From Bdellovibrionaceae bacterium UBA2316 (GTDB taxonomy: Bacteria > Bdellovibrionota > Bdellovibrionia > Bdellovibrionales > Bdellovibrionaceae): a DNA stretch of 11,051 nt. The stretch's first letter is position 1, and the number at the start of each line of letters is the position of its first letter. The position numbers were made by a program, and so were the translations under genes. The stretch lies in contig DDVI01000120.1 in NCBI GenBank assembly GCA_002345205.1, forward strand, positions 1 through 11,051. The letters are read 5' to 3'. The notes below the pieces were generated by a model. The model did no database searches, was not told the DNA's origin, and worked only from the letters and a program-made list of their open reading frames with translations. Positions 6,216 through 11,051 of the stretch are shown piece by piece.

Positions 6216-6245
6216 ATATATACCTATTCTATCAACACCTCCCCC

Positions 6246-6353
6246 CGCCCGCCGCCGTTGTACCGTCTTCCTGACCACTTACTCCCGTTAAACATCTCTA
6301 GATGTAGGGAGTGAGTGGTCAGGAAGCTTCTGAGGGACAACCAGCGGCGGGCG
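6246..6353. repeat. 108-bp imperfect inverted repeat, candidate oriT or control element
   Basis: The inner arms are 20 bp, 6267-6286 against 6307-6326, with one T·G mismatch (pairing GACCACT with its complement). The 20-base centre holds a nested ACATC/GATGT hairpin with a TCTA loop. Farther out, GTTGT (6257-6261) pairs with ACAAC (6337-6341), and the GC-rich CGCCCGCCGC (6246-6255) pairs with GCGGCGGGCG (6344-6353). A C-run precedes the left arm. The element lies in the gap between the relaxation gene and the excisionase-integrase pair. Large inverted repeats in such gaps are typical of origins of transfer, but it could also be a strong transcriptional barrier. No nic site is assigned. Confidence 0.6.
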
Positions 6354-6406
6354 CGTGGAGTTAATTGCTTAATTTGCTTGAAGAAAAATCAGTAAGTTGA
6401 ATGCAA

Positions 6407-6426
6407 ATTTATTCGAGCTAATAAAT
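6407..6426. repeat. AT-rich 7-bp inverted repeat
   Basis: ATTTATT (6407-6413) and AATAAAT (6420-6426) are exact reverse complements around CGAGCT, itself self-complementary at its AGCT core. It begins seven bases past the end of the relaxation gene. No T-run follows on the minus strand, so a protein-binding site is as likely as a terminator. Confidence 0.4.
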
Positions 6427-6433
6427 GGTAGGG

Positions 6434-7282
6434 CTACCAGATTTTTAAATCTTCGCTTCTACGTTTTGGCCATTCTGTTGATCCAAGATATCCACACCAA
6501 TTTTTAAATGATGTGAATTTTCCACAAGCGTTGAACAATCGGTCAAATGCTTCGCCGCCTCCATCCAGAGAATCTGAAAAGAGGAAAAAGTTTTCACCGA
6601 AGCGTTTTTGTTTTTCCGATTTTGGCAGCAAGTTATTTTGATAAAGCAGTCGAATCGTTTCAGATAATCGGCCCGAGTCACAAATATAAATCAATCCATC
6701 TAATTGAGTGCGATCCATGTATTTACCAAGTTTACGCAAGATTCGCTCGTCACTCTTCCTTGATCTTTCAATTTCAAATGCGACGCAAACAGTATTTGAA
6801 CTTTCTGTTTTTTGTATCGTCAGCAAAAAGTCTGGTCGAAGATCGTAGTCTACATAAGAAAGATTTAAAATATTTTTGGCAAATGTATTGCTCCCAATTT
6901 CAATCTCTCTTGATATTGTTGCATTTGGAAATAGCTTTTTAGTATTCACAATCCAATATTCACACCATTGATTGTGAAAGAGATCTTGTCTACGGATGAG
7001 TGGTTGTTTCAAATTGTCTGCCGACTGATTAGAAAATTCAGCAGCCTTTTTACGACTGGCAAAGCTTTGGGAAATCATATAATATGTGCCCTGGCTAGAA
7101 TAATGAAACGATTCTATAAATCCTTTTTTTGTTAGAAGCTGCAATGCCTTTCGCAAATTTCGTTTCGACATTTTAGGCTCCATAATTCTATGAAGCACTT
7201 CAATTGTTAGCGGACCAGACTCTTGTACGCATCTCAAAACAGCTTTTCCCTTCTGCGGTCGTTTGTTGGCAGTGATCGTCAT
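6434..7282 (-). CDS. Replication-relaxation / MobC-like protein
   Basis: A 282-residue protein of the replication-relaxation group, which is linked to plasmid replication and mobilization. Residues about 10-72 form a winged helix (LTIEVLHRIM, then SKRNLRKALQLLTKKGFIES, then a wing). From about 100 a PD-(D/E)xK-like core follows: His103, RPDFLL (149-154, Asp151), FEIER (169-173, Glu170 and Glu172) and Lys184/Lys187 in an RKLGKYMD helix. That order of acidic pair and lysine matches the nuclease-like fold of this family. It may act at the inverted repeat immediately downstream. The ATG overlaps the stop of the preceding small gene by 4 bp. Cleavage activity is not shown, and a purely DNA-binding role is possible. 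Confidence 0.7.
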   Translation of the reverse strand: MTITANKRPQKGKAVLRCVQESGPLTIEVLHRIMEPKMSKRNLRKALQLLTKKGFIESFHYSSQGTYYMISQSFASRKKAAEFSNQSADNLKQPLIRRQDLFHNQWCEYWIVNTKKLFPNATISREIEIGSNTFAKNILNLSYVDYDLRPDFLLTIQKTESSNTVCVAFEIERSRKSDERILRKLGKYMDRTQLDGLIYICDSGRLSETIRLLYQNNLLPKSEKQKRFGENFFLFSDSLDGGGEAFDRLFNACGKFTSFKNWCGYLGSTEWPKRRSEDLKIW

Positions 7283-7596
7283 TGATCTAAGCTCTCCATC
7301 TGCATCTGGCTGCGATTGGCCTTCTTTACGCCTTTTGACTTTAAGTCCATCAACGCCTTGATCGCAGATTCAATGTCGATTTCTTTTTGCGAAGCCATCA
7401 GCCTTAAGGATTTTCTAATATTCGTGTGTTTCGCTTGTAAGCCACGAATATCAATTTTCCCCGTGGCGATCAGTTCGTTGACAACATCCGAATAATTAAT
7501 AGTTCCGTTCATAAAGCCTTCGTTGGCCTCGTTTGTTAAACTCTCTAGTGCTGACCAAGATTCATCACTTAATACGATTTGAATTTTCTTTTTCAT
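7279..7596 (-). CDS. Small ribbon-helix-helix-like accessory protein
   Basis: A 105-residue basic protein. It opens with KKKIQIVLSDESWSALESL, a beta-strand followed by a helix, and a second helix NYSDVVNELIATG; this is the layout of ribbon-helix-helix DNA-binding proteins. The rest is charged and probably helical (IRKSLRLMASQKEIDIESAI). ATG 7596 overlaps the stop of the lipoprotein gene as TAATG, with AAAGGTGGT upstream as the ribosome-binding site, and its own stop overlaps the relaxation gene. RHH proteins commonly assist relaxation at origins of transfer, so a relaxosome accessory role is the natural guess. It could also be an autoregulator. No specific family is recognised. Confidence 0.55.
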   Translation of the reverse strand: MKKKIQIVLSDESWSALESLTNEANEGFMNGTINYSDVVNELIATGKIDIRGLQAKHTNIRKSLRLMASQKEIDIESAIKALMDLKSKGVKKANRSQMQMESLDQ

Positions 7597-7934
7597 TATC
7601 GACCACCTTTCTTTAATTTTGGTTGAGGGATTACGAATGGACTTGTAGGCAAATCACCAAAGTAGATTTCAGTTTGCCTTGTCATCTCATCGCGATCTTC
7701 AACAACTTTCTGATGAACAAAGTATGATGTGATCAACCCAAGGCCTAAGCCAATGGTCGCACCAAGACCTACTTCTTCAGCCGTTGGGTTGCGTCCATTC
7801 GTGCTATGAGCCGCGTAAGTTGCTGCCGCTCCGGTAAGTGCGCCGGTAGCAGCTCCAAGTCTGAATGATTGATCTAGCGTCGTGCATGACGCTGTTAAGG
7901 CCACGATGGGGCCAATTAGAAATATGCGTTTCAT
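7596..7934 (-). CDS. Glycine-zipper lipoprotein of the mobile element
   Basis: A 112-residue envelope protein. The signal peptide MKRIFLIGPIVALTASC puts the lipidated Cys at 17; the lipobox is slightly atypical, with Thr at -3. Two glycine-rich apolar stretches, about 27-42 (GAATGALTGAAATYAA) and 56-72 (GLGATIGLGLGLITSYF), could form a membrane hairpin. The C-terminus is Pro/Lys-rich (VIPQPKLKKGGR). The gene starts a tight overlapping run with the RHH and relaxation genes. A lipoprotein in a transfer cluster could be a surface- or entry-exclusion protein or part of the secretion channel, but nothing in the sequence proves it. The start is fixed by AGGAGGA at about -8. Confidence 0.8.
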   Translation of the reverse strand: MKRIFLIGPIVALTASCTTLDQSFRLGAATGALTGAAATYAAHSTNGRNPTAEEVGLGATIGLGLGLITSYFVHQKVVEDRDEMTRQTEIYFGDLPTSPFVIPQPKLKKGGR

Positions 7935-7941
7935 TTCGCAT

Positions 7942-7966
7942 TCCTCCTGTATTTGAAAGTGGAGGA
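7942..7966 (-). promoter_or_regulatory. Hairpin that could hide the lipoprotein ribosome-binding site
   Basis: On the minus strand TCCTCC (7966-7961) is followed 13 bases later by its exact complement GGAGGA (7947-7942), which is the ribosome-binding site of the glycine-zipper lipoprotein. A 6-bp GC-rich stem would block translation unless melted, for example by a ribosome finishing the upstream gene. It may instead be a modest terminator for the toxin-antitoxin message. Confidence 0.45.
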
Positions 7967-7994
7967 GTGGAAAAGTTGGATGGGTTAAGTCGTA

Positions 7995-8519
7995 TTAATT
8001 TTGCACAATTACTTGAGCATCTGTTGTCTTCATATACATTGGTTTTGGGTACTCAGGAGAATCTGGAATTTGCTTAAGCGGTACAAAACCAAAAGATTGA
8101 TAGTACTTTTCCACATCTGCTTTTTTTGCATCAACTGTTATAGCCCAAGCGGCAGAAATATTCGAAGCTTCAATCGCAGTTGTTAATGCACTATACATTA
8201 AATGCTGTCCGATCTTCAGCCCAACCTTATCTTTATGACGAGCAAGCCTTCCTATGTGAACAGTCCCAAGACTATTATATTTCAAATTTCTTCTTGCTTT
8301 AGCAGTTGGAAGTTGTTCATCACGCGAAATAGAGCCGTTGTTAAGGACATAAAAACCTACTACTTCATCATTTGTGTCCAAGAGGAAATACAAAACACAA
8401 AATTTATTCTCGTGCTCATCTTTTGCTCTCGAATGCAAATAGTCATTCAAAACTTGTTCTGAGCATATGAATGAAGTGAAATTAATTTTGCCATCGTATT
8501 TAATTGTCCGAAAACTCAC
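7995..8519 (-). CDS. GNAT acetyltransferase, TacT-like putative toxin
   Basis: A 174-residue GCN5-related N-acetyltransferase. The frame is open from an ATG at 8630, but that start would overlap the antitoxin gene by 110 bp; GTG 8519 begins one base after the antitoxin stop, with AAGGT 8 bases upstream. Key blocks are EVVGFYVLNNGSIS (52-65), the central strand and acetyl-CoA loop VHIGRLARHKDKVGLKIGQH (87-106) and VDAKKADVEKYYQSFGF (129-145). TacT/AtaT toxins have the same layout, including IGRLA, VDA and the catalytic Tyr before FGF (Tyr139 or 140 here). Known relatives acetylate the amino group on charged aminoacyl-tRNAs and halt translation. The acetyl-CoA loop departs somewhat from the common RxxGxG/A pattern. 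Toxicity is inferred from family and from the adjacent antitoxin-like gene. Confidence 0.8.
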   Translation of the reverse strand: MSFRTIKYDGKINFTSFICSEQVLNDYLHSRAKDEHENKFCVLYFLLDTNDEVVGFYVLNNGSISRDEQLPTAKARRNLKYNSLGTVHIGRLARHKDKVGLKIGQHLMYSALTTAIEASNISAAWAITVDAKKADVEKYYQSFGFVPLKQIPDSPEYPKPMYMKTTDAQVIVQN

Positions 8520-8520
8520 T

Positions 8521-9075
8521 TTATCGGACCTTACCTTTGAGAGAAAGAAAGTTTTGACGGGCTCGCAAAACGGCTTCAGATGGTTTTCTATCACTTTCCA
8601 AATCTTTAACGATTCTTTCAAAATCTTCATTGTTTAAAGTATAGTGTCCATAATTAGAATTTCTAGATCTAAAATTTTCTATTAGCATACTAACCATTTC
8701 TGAGAAAAACTGCGTCTCTGGCTCCGATTTTATTACATCAATGATAGAGCGCTGGTTTTGATCTTTCGAGTTTAGTGGCGCCTGTAGAAGTTGACGAATT
8801 TGTGGTTTAGAAATTTCACTTTCAATCGCAGCATCCACAACCTCTTTTAATCTATGTAATCTCAGAACTTTTCCTGATTGAGTTTCAGTAGCGTTTAAAG
8901 ATTTCCAATTGCGAAGGGTTTTGTCAGCCACGTCCAAAAAGTAAACTAAATCTCTTTCTTTGATATCTGCATTTACTTCAAGCTCATCAAAGATATTGGC
9001 AATATTGGCTACCGCATTCTGTTTGAGTTTTTCTGCACCCATTTTAACTCTCCCCGTAACTTGATGCTTTTCCAT
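8521..9075 (-). CDS. Xre/MbcA-ParS-like putative antitoxin
   Basis: A 184-residue protein upstream of and abutting the GNAT gene. ATG 9075 has AGGAG 7 bases upstream. Residues about 36-60 form a helix-turn-helix-like unit (RDLVYFLDVADKTLRNWKSL), comparable to the LGVSxxTLxRW segment of Xre-type antitoxins. Residues 68-130 (RLHRLKEVVDAAI, then PLNSKDQNQRSIIDVIKSE) correspond to the MbcA/ParS toxin-binding domain, where family members read PNxxLGGxxPLDLL. A charged tail of about 50 residues (136-184) follows and could wrap the toxin. Family antitoxins repress their own operon; a perfect inverted repeat lies just upstream. The usual partner of MbcA-like proteins is a RES toxin, so a GNAT partner is less ordinary. 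Confidence 0.65.
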   Translation of the reverse strand: MEKHQVTGRVKMGAEKLKQNAVANIANIFDELEVNADIKERDLVYFLDVADKTLRNWKSLNATETQSGKVLRLHRLKEVVDAAIESEISKPQIRQLLQAPLNSKDQNQRSIIDVIKSEPETQFFSEMVSMLIENFRSRNSNYGHYTLNNEDFERIVKDLESDRKPSEAVLRARQNFLSLKGKVR

Positions 9076-9101
9076 GTATTACTCCTATCTTATCGTCTTT
9101 T

Positions 9102-9130
9102 TACGGAAAAACATGACATATTTTTCCGTA
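9102..9130. promoter_or_regulatory. Perfect inverted repeat, likely antitoxin operator
   Basis: TACGGAAAAA (9102-9111) and TTTTTCCGTA (9121-9130) are exact reverse complements around 9 bases. The site starts 27 bp upstream of the antitoxin ATG, where the promoter of the pair must lie. Autoregulation by the HTH antitoxin is the natural reading; binding is inferred. Confidence 0.65.
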
Positions 9131-9140
9131 CTTAGACTAT

Positions 9141-9155
9141 GGTTTTGCCAAAACC
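9141..9155. repeat. 15-bp palindrome GGTTTTG-C-CAAAACC
   Basis: GGTTTTG and CAAAACC are exact reverse complements around one C. It lies ten bases beyond the antitoxin operator, in the 176-bp gap after the coupling-protein gene. It has no T-run, so it looks like a second regulator site and not a terminator. Confidence 0.5.
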
Positions 9156-9200
9156 GGGCCACTTAAGCAAGCTCTATATTTGATTTGGCGATTAGTTACT

Positions 9201-9230
9201 GTAAAATTTCGGTACATATCGCGTAAAATT
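9201..9230. repeat. Direct repeat of GTAAAATT, 22 bp apart
   Basis: GTAAAATT occurs at 9201-9208 and 9223-9230, two helical turns apart, just downstream of the coupling-protein stop. A pair of sites for one protein is possible. In AT-rich DNA, chance is not excluded. Confidence 0.3.
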
Positions 9231-9251
9231 GATCTCATACATAATCTTACA

Positions 9252-10733
9252 TCAAACCCGTCTCAGTTCGGGAAACCGGATCTTAAACACGCTTGAAGCC
9301 CCATGTGGTGTCTCCTGTCCGTGAGCTATCAAAACCGCCCCAACTCCGGTCGGAAGTGTTTTCAATAAGTCAGGTGAAGCACGAAATTGGTGAGCATCTC
9401 TAGTTGTTCCTTCGCCTACGATTTCTGCTGAATCAATTTCTTTTGCGTTCGTAATTCTTTGAGTGGTTTTTTGAATATCTTTGGTTCCGAAACAGCGTGA
9501 GAAAAACTCCGCCGAATCGGGATCGTTAATTCGCAATACAATCTTCGTGGCCGCATTGTCCGTGATCCGATTTAAAAAACCTTGCGATACTTCCATAACG
9601 TCTCCAATACTTTGATGTGAAAAGTGCAGTGCAAACTTAGCAGACCTTGCCTTTGAAATTAGATCAGCAAATTCAGGACAGGCAAAAGTCGCAAACTCGT
9701 CAAGATAGACTGGAACGAGTTTTCTTGGTTTAGCCTGTCCTCGTTCCCTATGCGCCGTTCCGGCCAAAAAATTTAAATGGTTAATAAGAAGTTTTCCGAC
9801 AATTCCGACGATTTGTGGTGACATTAAACTTTGTAGTCTAAAATAGATCACTTTGCCTTCAGAGGCTGACCCGATATCAATACTTGGTTTTTCATTTGGC
9901 GACAGAATTTGACTTAAATGTCCTAATGACAAAGATTTGATTTGATCCCTTAAACCTGAGAGATCCTGGTAATCTTTTAAGGCTAACGCTTGAGGGAAGT
10001 CTTTGCTGTTTACAAAAGACGAATACGATTCTGGTGTTTCCAATATTTTTGATATCTGTGCTAGATTGGGATTTCTATCATTTAGATCGAAATAATTTTG
10101 AAAAATTCTCTGCAATGAAGAAAGTGCCTTTGATTTGTAATATTCCTCGCTCCACGTTAGCGAAGAAAATAGCCTTTGCGCAGCTTCTAACGGCGATCCC
10201 GCCTGAAGAGGATTGTAGCACTCTGAATTCGCATCGGTAAGATCAAAAACATGAAGTCTCTCATTTGGGACCCAAGCATAAAGAGCTTCTAGAAATGAAT
10301 TATCGCCTTTTGCATCCATAATAATACTTCCCAAACCACGAGCTACGTCCTGTCTTAAAAAATTTAAAATTACGCTTTCGGTTTTTCCGGAACCCGTGGC
10401 TCCAAGTATGTGAACGTGGCGAGTTCGTATGTTATCAGGTAAATAAATAGTCTCATCTAAATCGGCATCTTTTCCCATTTGCACAGAATCTAAAGAAGAG
10501 CTTCTCAGACTTAGTGGAACTTCTTGAACCTGTTCTAGACGTTTAGAATTTTCTTTTCCCCAAGGTGAAAGGTATTTAAGTGCTAAAACGAAACCAAACA
10601 CTGCGACTCCTGAAGCAATTAATACAAATAGTAGGAAATCTAAACCTCTTAATTCGGAAATAGTTTTATAAATCCACATTCCGGCAATACAAATGGGAAG
10701 TAGTAACAAAGTCGATGAATTTTGATCTTTCAT
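9252..10733 (-). CDS. Type IV coupling protein, VirD4/TraD-type ATPase
   Basis: A 493-residue membrane ATPase that would link the DNA-processing complex to a type IV secretion channel. Two transmembrane helices are seen at about 8-25 and 32-55. The ATPase domain follows, with Walker A GATGSGKT (111-118), an IIMDAKGD segment (137-144), Walker B VYLDEFATF (342-350) and the SHQS motif (372-375). Residues about 375-480 resemble the TraG/TraD C-terminal (TraM-recognition) region. It is shorter than the 600-700 residues common for TraD or VirD4, mainly lacking a long C-terminal tail. The ATG overlaps the stop of the upstream 76-codon gene by one base, so they are co-translated. The gene appears intact. 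Which relaxase it serves is not shown within the window. Confidence 0.9.
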   Translation of the reverse strand: MKDQNSSTLLLLPICIAGMWIYKTISELRGLDFLLFVLIASGVAVFGFVLALKYLSPWGKENSKRLEQVQEVPLSLRSSSLDSVQMGKDADLDETIYLPDNIRTRHVHILGATGSGKTESVILNFLRQDVARGLGSIIMDAKGDNSFLEALYAWVPNERLHVFDLTDANSECYNPLQAGSPLEAAQRLFSSLTWSEEYYKSKALSSLQRIFQNYFDLNDRNPNLAQISKILETPESYSSFVNSKDFPQALALKDYQDLSGLRDQIKSLSLGHLSQILSPNEKPSIDIGSASEGKVIYFRLQSLMSPQIVGIVGKLLINHLNFLAGTAHRERGQAKPRKLVPVYLDEFATFACPEFADLISKARSAKFALHFSHQSIGDVMEVSQGFLNRITDNAATKIVLRINDPDSAEFFSRCFGTKDIQKTTQRITNAKEIDSAEIVGEGTTRDAHQFRASPDLLKTLPTGVGAVLIAHGQETPHGASSVFKIRFPELRRV

Positions 10734-10963
10734 TATCTTTGTCCTGGAAAAAAATCTACTAGTTCTACGAAAAATTCCGTCATTGGATTTAATGTCAAAA
10801 CTTGGGCTCGGTTATGAGCAACACTCGCGTCAGATTGCAGCTCTTGCATTAACCCCGCCGCGACAGCACGGGCCACAAGTGTTTTAAAGTCTCCGCCGTC
10901 GGCTCCCGCATCAACTGAATTAGGATTGTTAGCTGCGGATCGAATCGCAGCTCGGGCAAACAT
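10733..10963 (-). CDS. Small protein coupled to the coupling protein, function unknown
   Basis: A 76-residue protein whose stop codon overlaps the coupling-protein start (TAATG). ATG 10963 is the only ATG/GTG/TTG before the next upstream in-frame stop at 11048-11050. AGAAGGA directly abuts it, which is poor ribosome-binding spacing, so an unusual start such as ATT or ATC slightly upstream is possible. The sequence is Ala-rich and probably helical at first (MFARAAIRSAANN, then LVARAVAAGLMQEL), and ends FFVELVDFFPGQR. No membrane segment, signal or catalytic motif is recognised. By position it may help the coupling protein bind its substrate or the secretion channel; that is inference only. Confidence 0.55.
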   Translation of the reverse strand: MFARAAIRSAANNPNSVDAGADGGDFKTLVARAVAAGLMQELQSDASVAHNRAQVLTLNPMTEFFVELVDFFPGQR

Positions 10964-11005
10964 TCCTTCTTTTTTAGTTGAGATATTAAAAATTGTTGTG
11001 GATGG

Positions 11006-11023
11006 TCGCTTAAGAAGCGGCGA
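11006..11023 (-). other. Short hairpin upstream of the small gene
   Basis: On the minus strand GTCGC and GCGAC, and within them CGCTT and AAGCG around CTT, give two alternative short stems. The site is about 45-60 bp upstream of the 76-codon gene. It may be the end of an upstream transcript or a control site; no T-run follows closely. Confidence 0.25.
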
Positions 11024-11051
11024 CCTCTTGTTGTGTTGTACGTGGGATCAC

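Larger units (their letters stand above)
4342..11051. mobile_element. Integrative conjugative or mobilizable element, one end
   Basis: The segment holds, all on the minus strand, a tyrosine recombinase with an excisionase-like partner, a replication-relaxation protein, a possible RHH accessory protein, a lipoprotein, a toxin-antitoxin pair and a VirD4/TraD coupling protein. A repeat-rich region resembling an attachment site borders the recombinase. The left boundary is therefore put provisionally in 4342-4695; the right end lies outside the window. No secretion-channel genes are seen, so it could be mobilizable rather than self-transmissible. The exact ends cannot be fixed without the other junction. 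Confidence 0.65.

Noticed and set aside
6216..6278. GTG 6278 as start of the excisionase-like gene
   Set aside because: It falls inside the long inverted repeat, and the added Arg/Gly-rich leader is unlike the family.
6547..6942. Plus-strand frame of 131 codons
   Set aside because: It is antisense to the relaxation gene, Phe/Ser/Leu-rich, and lacks motifs or a ribosome-binding site.
8520..8630. Start of the GNAT gene at ATG 8630
   Set aside because: It would overlap the antitoxin gene by 110 bp and add a lysine-rich leader not seen in the family; GTG 8519 has a well-placed ribosome-binding site right after the antitoxin stop.

Overview
The window looks like a junction between chromosome and a mobile element in a moderately AT-rich Gram-negative bacterium. 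The Gram-negative call rests on three lipobox-bearing lipoproteins, a periplasmic CusF-type copper protein fragment and a probable outer-membrane protein. The style suggests a Bdellovibrio-like deltaproteobacterium, but no rRNA or other marker gene is present, so the taxon is a guess.

Left third (about 1-3960, genes mostly on +): a glycine-zipper lipoprotein (318-743) with a terminator is followed by a stack of decayed insertion sequences. These are an IS91-type transposase N-terminus (935-1090, -), an IS3-type transposase C-terminus (1246-1350, -), a CusF copper-chaperone fragment (1355-1507, +) and the zinc-ribbon N-terminus of a third transposase (1508-1832, -). The CusF piece is sandwiched between two transposase remnants and cut at both ends. 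Next come a probably 5'-truncated DUF2891-like gene (1873-2568) and a coupled pair, a lipoprotein (2673-3281) and a secreted or outer-membrane-like protein (3256-3927), closed by a bidirectional terminator.

Middle (3962-6433): two small genes on the minus strand overlap by ATGA. A 354-bp gene-free region full of repeats follows: three 11-bp direct repeats, three 10-bp-phased repeats, palindromes and a hairpin. It lies just downstream of a tyrosine recombinase (4696-5925) and has the look of an integrase attachment region with arm-type sites. The integrase is coupled to an excisionase-like HTH gene (5937-6215). A 108-bp imperfect inverted repeat with a GC-rich outer arm and a 20-bp inner arm lies upstream of that gene and is a candidate origin of transfer or structured regulatory element.

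Right (6434-11051, all -): a replication-relaxation/MobC-like protein, a small ribbon-helix-helix-like protein and a glycine-zipper lipoprotein overlap end to end. A toxin-antitoxin-like pair (Xre/MbcA-ParS-like antitoxin, then a TacT-like GNAT acetyltransferase) follows, with a perfect inverted repeat upstream of the antitoxin. Then come a VirD4/TraD-type coupling protein and a 76-codon gene coupled to it. Together these read as the integration/mobilization end of an integrative conjugative or mobilizable element that continues past base 11051. The integrase and excisionase would handle integration and excision, the relaxation and RHH proteins DNA processing, the coupling protein delivery to a secretion channel, and the TA pair stable inheritance. 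No classical HUH relaxase and no secretion-channel gene is visible here.
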